The position numbers and the translations under genes were made by a program. The notes below the pieces were generated by a model that was given only the letters and a program-made list of their open reading frames with translations, did no database searches and was not told the DNA's origin. Positions 45,966 to 57,917 of a stretch of 64,000 bases of DNA are shown piece by piece. The stretch spans positions 124,001-188,000 of the forward strand of contig JAJJXM010000031.1 in assembly GCA_024516155.1 (NCBI GenBank). The letters are read 5' to 3'. The first letter of the stretch is position 1, and every line of letters starts with the position of its first letter. Source of the stretch: Pyronema omphalodes (taxonomy: Eukaryota; Ascomycota; Pezizomycetes; Pezizales; Pyronemataceae).

Positions 45966-48900
45966 AAAATTCTCCGAGTAATGGTTTTTGGCAGTTCGAG
46001 TGTGTCAATTTCGTGGGATAAAGGTAGATGATGCTTTCTTATGCTTTGATTATCGGAGTCGGGCATCTGCGCCGCAAATGTGTCACCAAGTGTGCCGACG
46101 CACATAGGTTACCTACTTTTCTAGAAATGCACTCTACTAGCCACCACAGGTATTCCTCGGCAATGAATCCGGGTACGTAGAAAACCTATGATTCAACTCT
46201 AATAAATTCCTGATGGTAGTACCATTAAGCTCAATACAGGCCACTTAGGACGACATTGACCGAGATTTGGTTGTGCCTCTAGCGTAATCTCGGTGTGAAA
46301 TGTGGCACCGTTTGAATGATCTGCTATGTTATTATTCTGACTTCGTCTATGAATAATAAACACGTACCGTGACAGCAACATGCACACCATGCCACATATA
46401 CGGTATGCTGGATAAATCCACAAAATCAATGGGCTTGGGTGAAAACAGGTCAATAAAAATGTGTCTTGCTTCTTCACGATGTGCTCAGGTGATACCATGA
46501 ATCGCACGCATTCTATACAATTCGCAGATAGCGATAGGATAACCATAATTCTGATATTTCCAATATTTCCAATATTTCCCGCAGGAAAAGCTGAGGATTA
46601 GGTGCCTTATGATAGCTAATTTTGACCGTAAACATGAAAGATATTTGGTTCTTTGTGGAATGCAGATGTCAGTTGTATGGAGGGACAACAATCGGGCGCA
46701 GTGATACAACAAGGCGCCTGACTTACCGTTGTATAACTCAAGTATGGTGACACATACGTGGGTTAGACATACACTGTGGCCGACCGCCGTTAACACCGCT
46801 TCAACGAACACCGAGGAGACAAATACTGCGGGGGTGCACAGATAAGACCGGTGTTCTAGCAAAAACAATTTTTATTGTCATTATTTTTTAAAGCTGCTGA
46901 CTAATACCACGTATATTGTATTTATTCGCGTAATCCAGTTTTCTGCCCTTACATACCTGTCTAATTCCATCTTATGTAAAGAGTCAAGAATTTTATCAAG
47001 CCCCACAAGCTGGGGGGGGGGGGGGGGGGGCTCAGTAATTGGGGATCACCTTTTCAGGCACCCTATGGCAATTCTAAGGCGACTGAGGCGACACCGGTGA
47101 TGAAAAGCAGGGATTGCGGAGTTGTTTATATTGGAGGAACAGCAAGGTATATAGGCATGCAAAAATAACGCTTGTATTCTCGAAACCAGAATTGACTCAA
47201 CCGAGACCCTTGAATTCTTAGTCCACAGTCCTGGGCGGCCCGGCCATGGTGATTCGGTGAACACTGCATAGCACAGCGGATGAAGGTATAAAGTACTATA
47301 ACGCTAAGCCATGTAACCCTACCCTAGCCCATAGTTGTCGCTACACGTGAAGCTCGTCTACAGGGTCCGAGGGAAACACTCGTGCCTAAAGCTAGCGCCA
47401 CCACCTTTAGGCACGGGTAGTATTTTTTTTTCTTAAAAAAAAGAAAATTTGAAAAAAAAGGATAAAAAAAATAAGAAAGAATAAAGGTAGAGTATGAAGA
47501 TAATTTGAGGACACGTCCGTTGCTGTCGCTGTCACTTTGAATGTTTTTACCCCAGAGTTGTAGAAGTTGTGGAAAATGATTGCCTGATTCGTGCATGGAA
47601 TGGTATGGGGCCTCGAAGAGAGCCTTCTGGGATACAGTATATTCCAGGATTCGGAATCGCTAGTAACCGCCCCGGGGGTACGGAGAGTTCCACGGCTAAT
47701 TGCGGGGGTTTTATGGTTATATAAAGGAAGAAGGCCCCCCAGGCCACCTTCTGATCTTTTGATTAAATTCGGATATACACCACAGTCCTCGTTCCTAATG
47801 TTGCCCCTCTTTTAGTTCGATAATGCCGGCACTACCGCAATGCCTACACCACTAGCACTATGCGAAGCGACGACGGTTCATAAAAACTTCGAAGAAAGTT
47901 TTCAATACACCTCCGATGGCTAGATGAACTAGGGTTTCATCCCAGACCTCGGTTTGCCGATGGTTGAAGGGAGGGGCTTCACAGGGACAATGGTCCGAGA
48001 AGTCGATTTGGTGATAAATCTACTCCATGTTCGTGCACCGTACAACCGGTTGTATATTCTGCAAACTTGACGTTAGCCCTTGCGCAAGACCTACGCCTAC
48101 TTGTCACACAATATGTGGGGTATCACAAATTAGGGATTTTCAGCTAACGTTCATACCCTCCTCAGATCAAATTTCCAATCAATACAAAATGAGTGAATCA
48201 AAAAAACGATTCCGGGGAATGGTGCCATTTCCAAAAAACGAAAAGTTTTCTTTTTTGGCATAATTAATAAATAGATGCCGAGCCAAAAAATAAAACAACG
48301 AATCGCATCTGGAAAATCCGTAAGTTGTATTTTTTTTTTTTAAATTTGCATATCAAGTCTTTGTTGATGAATTCTATAATTACACTGATGTACACGATTG
48401 GCTAATTATCTGCCCAAAACAGATTTAGCCCCGGAATCATATAACGCCATAGCAAAGTTGGCGTATTTCTATTGATAATCGATTTCTTCTGGTTGCGAGT
48501 AAGTGCCTTAATTCATTACTCTGACTCATACTACTGGGGCGATTATGGCGCTGTATAGATATCTGGCTTGTTACTAACACTATGTAGAGATATCTTTTAG
48601 AGAAGAGACGAGAATGAGTAAATCAAAAAAGGATTCTATTGTTTTTAGGTATATTGAATATATTCTTTTCAATTCCTACTTGCTCTGAGTAAATGCTCTC
48701 TGATATTTTATGACATCAACGTTGTAGTGACCTTCCGTAATGTGATACTGAGAGGATTTTCCGATTCTTCATACGCGTGAATCTTGATATCCTCTACTAA
48801 AGGCATTTTCCGTACTCAGAACTAAAAAAATTTAATACGCTACAAATATCAAGTCTCTTTACAATGTGACAAATTGCCCAGATAGAACAGTTTGAAAGAT

Positions 48901-49489
48901 TTATCACTCCAATCTCCCGCATTCGAGGAATAAAGTATCTACCGGAAATGCAAGCGACTTAACGGTGCTTAATGGAAGTTAACATTTGTAAGGCTGGTGT
49001 AGCCCCTGATTTAATGATGTCAGAAGTTGCAACTCGAGATACAGGCTTCTTGGACTTCTCGGGCTCCCCGGAATCTATTAACCGTGAATCCAATTTTTTT
49101 GCTAACTTCACAGCATTCACAAACAATTCAGGAAACATTTCAAGCAATCATCAATCTCATTGCATTACTAAAATACAAAGACAAAATTGTGTCATGCTGG
49201 CAGTCCTTCAACATGCCTAATCAAAACAATAGTCTACGTCGCCTGATTCCAAAAAACAAAAGAAAACAACAAAAGAAAGCCGTGCTCCGGCGTGTGCATA
49301 ATCCTATGCAAATCATAAATCGTAACAGTTCGTAACGGTAATCATCAAATCGTCTGTCCAAAAAACGCCATTATGTAATCAAATAACAGAAAATAGAGCT
49401 CAATCCCACATAGTAATCAGTTATGTAAGAGAACTCTTATGCAATGTAAAACGCCAAAAGAAAAAACACTCCATCGTCGAAGTTAAAAC
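45966..49489. other. 3.5-kb AT-rich gene-free region
   Basis: No gene is supported. It holds copy 2 of the dispersed repeat (46481-46745), a 19-G run (47012-47030), an A/T-rich inverted stretch near 47430-47480, and two similar fragments (AAATGAGTGAATCAAAAAAA at 48187 and GAATGAGTAAATCAAAAAAG at 48611), probably remains of an old element. The words GAATCGCTAGTAA at about 47650 recall small-subunit rRNA but the flanks do not follow. Confidence 0.5.
46481..46745 (+). repeat. Dispersed repeat, copy 2 (partner at 6928-7200)
   Basis: The best block, ATACAATTCGCAGATAGCGA then TAGGATAACCATAA, aligns with 6960-6998. Further shared blocks are in the same order and orientation. See copy 1. Confidence 0.6.
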
Positions 49490-50227
49490 TTAGGCTATAA
49501 CCCTAGAAGCTCTAGGAATTGTCCCCATCTGCCGAGGTGGGTTAACTTTCCCGCTCATCGAGTTCTTTCCATTCATTGAGCTCCCATGGATAATTCTTGG
49601 TGAGGGAATAGATCCCTTAACTGAGCTCGGTGGACTGATTCGTTGTGCATTTCCCGAAGTTGTTCCTAAAACCCTTGCCGGTGGAGGGCTGGGACTATTT
49701 TTTGCATTGGCTATAGTCTTATTGGAAATTCCCGAGCTCACTCTCGGAAGACCGCCAAAACCCCCGGGACTAAGGACCCGGCCTCGCCCTCCAACTGGTC
49801 GGACGTAGGTTTGGATACCAGCATCTTTCATCCCGGCTTTCATAACTGCTTCTTTTAGACTCGGGCCGGATATCGCCTTTGCGGATGGAGGCGTGGGTGG
49901 TGGGGTTTGGAGCCCTGCGCTGTGGTTGATGCGTTGGGGAGTTTGGGGAAGGCGAGACGGGGATTGTTTTCTAGGTGCGGCGGCGGGGATGACTGTGGAT
50001 TGTTTTCCGTTTGAATTTGCGCCAATGCTGGTGGATCCTGAGGTGCATAATCTAGGAGTGGATAGACGAGGAGTGACGGATAAACGAGATGAAGTTGACG
50101 TGGGAGACGGAGGACAAGAAAGACGGCCGAGGGATTTGCAGGGGCGGACTCGTTCTTCGCGTTGGATTAGGAAGTACATTATTAGGAAGAGAATAATGAA
50201 GTAGGGGATAGTGATTTCTTCGGCCAT
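49490..50227 (-). CDS. Hypothetical protein with N-terminal membrane helix, 245 residues
   Basis: This is a single-exon frame with a clean start (MAEEITIPYFIILFLIMYFL). Residues 7-20 form one hydrophobic helix, followed by QREERVRP, so the rest probably lies on the cytosolic side (signal-anchor type). From about 30 to the end it is disordered and rich in Ser, Pro, Arg and Gly, with repeated short motifs of the type PSPTSTSSRLS, TPRLSTPRL and PSPPPAR that look like proline-directed phosphorylation sites. A short helix, PSLKEAVMKAGMKDAGIQTY, may be the only folded part. I do not recognise the family. Base composition is ordinary for the window. Confidence 0.7.
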   Translation of the reverse strand: MAEEITIPYFIILFLIMYFLIQREERVRPCKSLGRLSCPPSPTSTSSRLSVTPRLSTPRLCTSGSTSIGANSNGKQSTVIPAAAPRKQSPSRLPQTPQRINHSAGLQTPPPTPPSAKAISGPSLKEAVMKAGMKDAGIQTYVRPVGGRGRVLSPGGFGGLPRVSSGISNKTIANAKNSPSPPPARVLGTTSGNAQRISPPSSVKGSIPSPRIIHGSSMNGKNSMSGKVNPPRQMGTIPRASRVIA

Positions 50228-52114
50228 TGTTGTGGTGTTTCGTCTAGTTTATGATTTCGGTGAATTGGAATTTGTGGTGTTGGGAGTGTTTTGGCGGGTT
50301 TTTTTCAGGGAAAACTTCGTTGAAGCAGAAACGTCCTTCGTGGGATTTGTTTGCCGTGTGTGGGCGGAAGAGGACAATTTGTTTCCACGGGGTGGGCGAT
50401 ATAGATAAGGACGGCGAAACAGGCTGATTGAGTACATGCGGCGGTAGAAGCTGGTTTATATCCTCGCATTGTGCAACCTGACCAGACCTCCGATCGCAAC
50501 AATAATGACGCATCAGCATTACACAATAGCCAGTTGCATACCGCCAGACAATCTGGCTCCTGTCACCTAGTGCACCGTGGCATAAGTGGGGCTGCCGAAA
50601 TAATTGATTGGTATTTTCCATAGCCAAGTATTTTGTGTTGCGACATGTCTCAATTTGTCATTCGTCGGTGGTACAAAGTTTAAATTTAGGGCTTAACGTC
50701 CGGGCTGATTTCTTTGGATGATGTCGCAGTTCTTACGGCTCTTATGCGATTCCAAACCAATTCCTCCTAGTTTCTTATGCAATTCCTTTGGTTCGCACTG
50801 GCTCCTTTGCAGTTCGCACCGCTTCGCGCGAGAAATTCAGATGTCCTTGGCAAAGCCGGTGCATTGTGGCGACTGTACTGTAATGCACGGAGATGCATCG
50901 GGCTTCACAGGTCTTAAAGGTCTGAAATCCCATCAAACAGGTGCCTGCCAGATCATCAGATCTTTATGGAATTGAATGCAATTCCTGCGTATCAGTGCTT
51001 CTCCGGTATATCACAAGCTAGCCACGCCATACTTACAGACGCCATCTCTTACGCAGAGATTCTTATCGACTGGATGTCAGAAGCCCTCGTCGTCTGTCTT
51101 CGAACTATCATTGGACTGTCGTCGGGAGCTAAATTAGGATAAAGATTTCCACGGGAGCGCATGGGAGGTGTAGGCTGGTGAACCTTAGTAACAGGTGGCA
51201 TCACGTGATTGGATCTTTGGTAAATACAGTGAAACTTCAGCAACGAGAAAGAAGCAATGGAGGAATGGTGTTTCACAGCAGTCCCGTGTGAGGTATGGGA
51301 GGAACTGGTACAGCCGTCTAGGCTGCGGTAATCCAATGTTTTCAGCCTGAATTTCTTTGAAAACGATTCGAGCCATGTGGTAACTATGTACTTGGATGAA
51401 CCATTAACGGAGACATGATAAGGTTGCGTTGCACTTCGGAAGCTTGTTTTGGTCCGTTGTCAACCCTAAGTAAGGGCTGAGCTAAGGGTTACTAGTGGGT
51501 TAAAGCTCCCCCAGATTCCCGCGATGTCGCTTAGCGATGCGCGACACAATTGTCGAATTTAATTATTTTCTTTTCCAGAATTCTGGATTTCTGGATTTCT
51601 GGATTTCCATTGATTTCAGATGATGCTGCGTAAATAACTAATGAATCTCCATTTCAATGTGGGGGTTTTAGAAGGTTGGCCTTATGGTTCATTCTTTCTG
51701 ATTATGCGATTACGAAGCTGTCCAGAACTGCAAGACGATTCTCATTTTTCCAAGCACAATTTGTCACAAAAAACCGATCCATCAATTGAATATAAATACG
51801 AACCCATTTCCCGAGGCGGAAGAATTTCGGAAGTCATTTTGCCTCCGTTAATCGCGATCCGTCGTTTGCGCAGAGCCTCACGTTTGATTGGCGGAAAAAC
51901 CATCTTGGCCTTTCATCGGACGCGAGCGTCCATCCGAACTCCACATCCGACGTTACCACCGCCGACGCCCGGCCGCAAGCTTCAGAGCGCAACGATCCGG
52001 AATTATCGGTTCTTTGGCAGACCATGACCATGTCGACATCCGCAGCTTATAAGATACGCCCTCCCAGCAAATCCGAGCTCTTTCCGGGGTAGTAAAACCA
52101 TCATCAAAGCAATC
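50228..52114. other. 1.9-kb upstream region between divergent genes
   Basis: It contains the promoters of the hypothetical membrane-anchored gene and the thiolase. A TTTCTGGA repeat lies at 51578-51606. The frame at 51641-52027 overlaps the thiolase leader and lacks coding signs. A CCGAGG motif is listed separately. Confidence 0.5.
51811..51816 (-). promoter_or_regulatory. CCTCGG (as CCGAGG), possible FarA/FarB-type site
   Basis: The hexamer lies about 300 bp before the thiolase ATG. CCTCGG is the known core for the fatty-acid-responsive activators FarA/FarB (Aspergillus) that control beta-oxidation genes. A six-base match alone occurs by chance every 2 kb, so this is only suggestive. Confidence 0.35.
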
Positions 52115-53388
52115 ATGTCGATCCTTAAACGCGGTCTTGCCAACATCCTTCAGAAGAACGCTTCAGACGTTGTCTTCGTCTCTGCGCTTAGAACTCCCGT
52201 CACTCGTTCAAAGAAGGGAGGATTCAAGGATGCCTACCCTGAGGAGCTTCTTGCTCATGTATGTTCTGTGTATTCATTCCCCTACACTCGCTAACTTCCT
52301 TCTCCCAGGTCCTTCGTGCAACTCTCGACAAGACCAAAATCGACCCCTCGAAAATCGACGATGTAACCATCGGAGTCGTTCTTTCAGAGCTTGGAGGAGC
52401 CAAAGCAGGACGTATGGCGCAACTCCACGCCGGATTCCCCTACACCACCACCTTCAACACCGTAAACCGTCAATGTTCCTCTGGACTTCAAGCCATTGCC
52501 AACGTCGCTGCCCACATTAACACCGGCATGATTAACGTCGGAATCGGAGGAGGAGTGGAATCCATGACCCGTAACTACGGATCACGAGCAATCCCGGTCG
52601 ATCTATCCCCGGATCTTAAGAACTCCCCCAACCAGGATGCCTTGGACTGTATCATGCCCATGGGAATCACCTCGGAGAACGTTGCAGAGCGGTATGGAGT
52701 CAGCCGTGAGGACCAAGACAACTTCGCAGTCAAGTCCCACCAGAAGGCATCCGCAGCACAGAAAGCTGGACTTTTCGACCAGGAGATCGTAGCTATGGAG
52801 ACTAGATGGATTGATGCCGAGACTGGAGCTGAGAGCCGCAAGGTTATCAGTGCTGATGATGGAATTCGTCACAACGCTTCTTACGAGAACATGGCCAAGT
52901 TGAAGCCCGCCTTCAAGGAGACTGGTTCTTCCACCGCCGGTAACTCCTCGCAAGTTTCCGACGGAGCTGCCGCCGCATTGATGATGCGCCGTGACGTCGC
53001 CGAATCTCTTGGCCTTAAGCCTATCGGAAAGTACGTCGCCACCGCTGTCGCCGGTGTTAAGCCCGATGAGATGGGTATCGGCCCGGCTCTTGCTATTCCC
53101 CGTGTTTTGGAGATGGCAGGAATTACTACTGCGGATGTCGGAATCTGGGAGTTGAACGAGGCTTTCGCAAGTCAGGCAATTTACTGCCAGAGAGTTCTTG
53201 GACTTCAGGAGGAGAGGGTTAACCCTAAGGGAGGTGCTATTGCGCTTGGTCACCCCTTGGGTGCTACTGGTGCTAGACAACTTGCTACCTTGTTGCCTGA
53301 GTTGGAGAGACAGGGTGAGAAGGTTGGAGTTATTTCTATGTGCATTGGTACTGGAAGTGGTTTGGCTTCCATTATCGTTCGCGAGTAA
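52115..53388 (+). CDS. 3-ketoacyl-CoA thiolase (acetyl-CoA acyltransferase)
   Basis: The enzyme cleaves 3-ketoacyl-CoA with CoA in the last step of fatty acid beta-oxidation. Exons are 52115-52258 and 52309-53388 (407 residues); the 50-nt intron has GTATGT, a GCTAAC branch site and CCAG, phase 0. The fold and active site are complete: VNRQCSSGL (nucleophilic Cys about 104), WELNEAFASQ, GGAIALGHPLGATGAR (His about 363) and SMCIGTGSG (Cys about 393). It matches the Pot1/Kat group more than the acetoacetyl-CoA thiolases. The usual N-terminal PTS2 of peroxisomal members, (R/K)(L/V/I)x5(H/Q)L, is not seen and the C-terminus (IVRE) is no PTS1. The N-terminus MSILKRGLANILQKNA could instead form a basic amphipathic mitochondrial targeting helix. 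Function is sure, location open. Confidence 0.94.
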
Positions 53389-53964
53389 GGAAGCAGAAGC
53401 ATGGGGTTAAAAAAATGTTTCGTTTCGGGAGTTGTGTTTAGTTTAACTTGGCTTGGCTTGGGTTTGCGTTTGGTTTCTTTCTAGCTGGTTTTACGACTTT
53501 TTTTTAACGGGTTTTCATGATGGATGACGTGTTGCATAGGAGGGGGTTTCTGTATATAAGGTTTGGCGGTTTAAATAATAGTTGAATGACACAAAATTCT
53601 GTCGTTTGTTATGATGCCGTTAGCGCTACCAGTTTGAGACGTCGGGCCGTAGTTCATCTCCTGTCGTACTACTTCATCTCATCTCTTTTAATTACAACCC
53701 ATCGCATCCCAATGTCATTCTGTGGAATAAAGTAGGTTGGTTACTCTAAAATTAATTGAACACTGCCTGTGCACAACCTGGTTTTTTTATCAGGAATTGA
53801 TGATAAACTTGATTGATTCACGCCTCAAATATATCACTTAAAAAAACTGCAAAATATATTCTGAAAAAGAAATGATATATTCTGTATTAAACAACCCAAC
53901 GCCAAGACAATGCTATATAGGATATATCTCTAAACAAATCGACTAAATCCATCAAATAAACCTC
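53389..53964. other. Convergent 3' flanks
   Basis: The 576-bp space between the thiolase and the convergent mitochondrial protein gene must hold both 3' UTRs. It is AT-rich and shows nothing else. Confidence 0.6.
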
Positions 53965-55414
53965 TTACTTCTTAGCAAGCTCCTTAGCCTCTCCGATTCT
54001 CTTCTCGAGGACCTTGGAGATATCGTTCATGGTCTCCTTCAAAAGCTTCTGAGCCTCGGGTCCCTTGTTCTTGCTGAGGTTAACCAACTCATCGATGCTG
54101 GGCATTCCCTTGAGAGCCTGTTTGAAATAATTCGTTAGCAAGCTATTACAATTATTGAAAAATGGATGATATAAGCTTACCTCCTCCCCTCCGGGAATCG
54201 ACTTGATGTACTTCTCAACGTACTCAGAAGCACCCTGGAAAGCATCCGAGTCGGTGAAATCCTCCATCTTCTTCTTTCCATCCTTGGTGATGTCCTCAAA
54301 GTACTTCTTCAACTTCTCGGTTCCCTCCTTAGCGTCACCCTGGGTAGCATCCATGATGGTCTTGAACAACTTGGGGATCATGGTGACAGAGATACCACCA
54401 CCCAAAGCCATTCCCTTAAGACTGTCCATGTTCTCCTCGACTACCTTCTTAACCTCAGGGAACTTCTCAAGGTAAGGCTGAGCCTCCTTAGTTCCCTTCT
54501 CCCAGGCCTTCTCCGCAACCTTAATTCCCATATCCTTGATCTTCTCCTTCTTCTCCTTCACCAACTGGACCGCCTTGTAGACTCCCTGGGGAGTTACACC
54601 CTCCTTGTACAAGTCCTCCAACTCCTTGTAGGTCTCATCAACCACCTTCTTAGCATCCGGACCATATTCATCCGCCATATCCTTCAACATATCCATAGCC
54701 TTTCCAACCTTCTCCTTCAACTCAGGGCTATCCTCAAGAACCTTTCTTCCGGCATCCTTTCCAAGCTCCTTCAACTCCTCTGCCGTCTTCTTCATCGTAT
54801 CCGCAAGCTTTACCGCAGTAGCAACATCCAACCCACCCTTCTTAACCTCATTCTTAATTTCCTCATAAGCATTTCCGATAATCTTCTCCACCTCCTCACC
54901 ATGAGATTCCGCCAGTCTATCAAGCTCCTCAAAAACCTTATCGGCACCAGGAATGAAGTGAACATAAGGGCCTAGGGAGTTCTTGAAGAAAGAGACGATT
55001 TCGTTCTTGTTGGGGGTGGCGCTGATTACGGCTTGCTTGGCGCTCTCGGCTTTGGTAATGGCGGTCTGGGCGGTTTCTACCACTTTTTTGGTGCCGCTGA
55101 CATGGTACCAGATGTATCCTCCGCTCAGAGTGATTAAACCTCCTAATACGGCGGAGGAGAGGTGCGACATGTCTTTTGAGGAGGCATTGGCGGACTGTGA
55201 AGGGTGGAGTGTTAGTAATTATCATAACAATAGAGAGGAGAAAGTAATGTGCAAATAGAAGTGCAGAAATATAAGGTTAGGGATTTCGATATAGGAAATT
55301 GAGGAGCTTGGAACCTACAGTAGAGTTGAAACGGCGGGAAGCGTGAGTCCTAATAGGAGCCCTAACGCTAGGAGAAGCGGTAAGGGTTCTCTGTCTAATA
55401 GTTCTAGCGAGCAT
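53965..55414 (-). CDS. Mitochondrial amphipathic-helix protein, function unknown, 420 residues
   Basis: Exons on the minus strand are 55414-55319, 55194-54181 and 54117-53965, all phase 0. The first exon codes a classic mitochondrial presequence, MLARTIRQRTLTASPSVRAP then RTHASRRFNST, rich in Arg/Ser/Thr without acids. Next comes one hydrophobic helix, SSAVLGGLITLSGGYIWYHV (about 42-61). From about 70 to the end the chain is a long series of Lys/Glu-rich amphipathic helices (for example EVEKIIGNAYEEIKNEVKKG), apolipoprotein-like, broken by an apolar patch GMALGGGISVTMIPKLF. This suggests an inner-membrane-anchored protein that binds lipid or shapes membranes; that is inference. The second intron is 63 nt, a multiple of 3, with no stop, so it is open if retained. 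Codons are well biased, so it is probably abundant. Confidence 0.88.
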
Positions 55415-57516
55415 TGTGTATGATTCGAATTTGTTGATCTAAAAAATCGGTATTATTGAGATGATGTATGTGGTGGTGATAGTGGTTGTAAAAATCTTAA
55501 CAAAAATCTTTTGTTAGATTTATTGGAATTGTTGTGTTTGTTGTGGTTGTTTGTTTGTTGTGTGATAGAGAAAAAAAAATCTTTCACGGAATCAATGGTG
55601 CTTTAAGAATTCAAACGGATACCGATAAATGGCAATGACGTAGTTTGGTTGGCGGACACTGCGATCGAAGGAACAGGGAATCTGGTGATGTCATGGTAAT
55701 TTGGATCTTCATCTTGACAACGTCTGGCAAGGCCTGACAAGGTTGGACAGGGGATGGATGGCAGACAGGGGTAAAATAAAGCTTCTACATAGGGTTGGTC
55801 CTGTTGAGCCGCAACCGCAACACCAACCAAGATTTGAGATTCAAGGCTGAAACCCAGCAATTGTGAATCTTGACAAGACGCGCTCAAGTTTCGACCACAC
55901 ATTTGATTCCCGAGCCGAGCCGAAGCCGAGCGAATATGGATGGCATTCTCCGGGGGAGATGAAATTGAGATGAAACTGAACTTACGGAGAACTACAGTCG
56001 AGGGCGAGAAAGGAACGGTGGGAAAGAGAAGTCCCGCAATAGCGTGGTGTGCAGATCATTTTGACGAATTGATGCATCTCGCGTTAAAGGATACAGAGTA
56101 ATTCCTATCAAGCTACAACTTTCACAGCCATTGATTGATCTGTAATCGAATTGATGGAAAATCATCTCATAGTCAATGGTCGGTCAATGGTGATGAGATG
56201 GGATTCTCCCGTCGCCGTCGCCATTGCAATCCAGGATAGAAAACGTCACAACTACGCTAACGAACCAAGCTGCAAGCTGGTAGATCTTCATCTTAGCCGA
56301 TGCGATCGCGAAGAAGAAGAACAAGATTCTGGGAACTTGGACGCGCTAGTAAACACGCGACACTGGGTTAGTCGCTTTTAGACAGGAACAAGTCAAGTCA
56401 CTTTCATCACTTTGATCACTTTGTACCCGTATGTACATACATCTGAGTTGCCGAAACTAAAAATAGTTATCGTCGGTTGAAAGGACGAATAATTGCGCTT
56501 CGCTTCTATTTTTGAAGAAAAAAGATAACAGGTTCCTGAGATCATCAAGTGCGCCGTGTTACGCACAAAGACCCAAACCCAGTATTCCTGTTAACACAGC
56601 TGCGAATGAGTCTATATCCCCTACAGAAATACCTCAACTACCACTAAACTCCTCATCTCATCCTCAAATCTCATACAACTATCTGCCGCGGGTTTCTTCA
56701 ACAGAAATGCAATTCCAAAGCGATAACTTATCATGTCAACCCTGACCATCAACTCCACAGCCTTTTCTTTCTTTATCTATTCCAACTTATCTCCCGACAT
56801 TTATTCAAACAGCAGTGGTGGTAATTAGAACCCTTTGCTTTGTTTTTCACATTACCAAACCCCATCTCTTGTTATTCCTCACACATGGACTTTCGGCACC
56901 CATGTACATACATACTCAAATCCAATGCAACAAGTCAAGCAACCTCGCCTATTCCAGGTACCACAAACGCGGGCGGCTGCAGTTACGCCATGTATGTATG
57001 TAGGTATCGGGAGCTAGCTAGCTAGGGCAAGATTGAAGGGCTTGACGTCATATCCAGGGAGCACCAGCGACAGGTAATATATCATTCTATACATTCCCCT
57101 GGAGTTATTGCTGGCGTTGGATTGTATGGTGGAAGAGAGGAGAGTACCGCGTTTGATAATAACTACTTTCCCAAACACATACATGCGCACATCAGTCATA
57201 AAGCACCATACCCAACAAGATAAGTAAGTAATGCCATAAGTAAACCCATCAAACCCCGATGACCGACCCCATAATGGAATCAATACGTATCTTCACCCCT
57301 AAGTCCTCCAAAAATTCCCAAGCTTGACCATCTACATCTCTCTATCTATACCAGCTCGCTTCATGCACCACAATTTCCTATGTGGATCCGATAGTATATA
57401 GTTGTCAGGGTTAAGTAGGGGGTGCATATTCATCTGACATGATATTGTGAGCTTGGTATGAAGTTTACCACACTATCTTTTTTTGTTGATTCATTATTTG
57501 TAGCGGTAAGTACATA

Positions 57517-57883
57517 CAGTCGAACCTTTTTATAAGCGTACCAATTATAAGAATAACCTCTTCATAAGAGTGCATAGCTGTGGTCCCGACGATTTTTGTA
57601 TGGGAAATAAGAGTAACCTCGATAATAAAATACTCTTAAGGAAATGCGAAAAATTGTTAGCATACTCTTAAGATAGAGGTATGGGCGAAGGTGCTGAGCA
57701 GGGTACACTCGTGTCAAGGTGGCGCTAATGCACTACCTTGGGGCTGAGGGGCGGTACACACCACCCCCAGCGCGCCGGGTCTCAAGCGATCACTCGCGCC
57801 AAGCCAACCTGTCCCGAAGAGTTTCGTCATTATAAGAGTACACCTCTCCGGTCCCAGCGTACTCTTATAAAGAGATTCGACTG
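57517..57883 (-). mobile_element. Pogo/Tc1-like MITE, copy 2 (inverted relative to copy 1), flanked by TA
   Basis: This 367-bp element starts CAGTCGAACCTTTTTATAAG and ends CTCTTATAAAGAGATTCGACTG, with TA at 57515-57516 and 57884-57885. Its reverse complement aligns end to end with 9031-9386 at over 90% identity by eye. The only clear length difference is an 11-bp insertion in the middle (at CTCAGCACCTTCGCCCATAC), which accounts exactly for 356 versus 367 bp. Confidence 0.88.
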
Positions 57884-57917
57884 TATACCATTAGAATGGC
57901 TAGTTAGCTAGGGGAAA

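Noticed and set aside
47640..47700. GGAATCGCTAGTAA, resembling a conserved small-subunit rRNA word
   Set aside because: Only about 14 bases agree; the following bases do not continue as bacterial, mitochondrial or nuclear rRNA.
51641..52027. 128-codon frame upstream of the thiolase
   Set aside because: It lies in the presumed promoter and leader and has no coding character.
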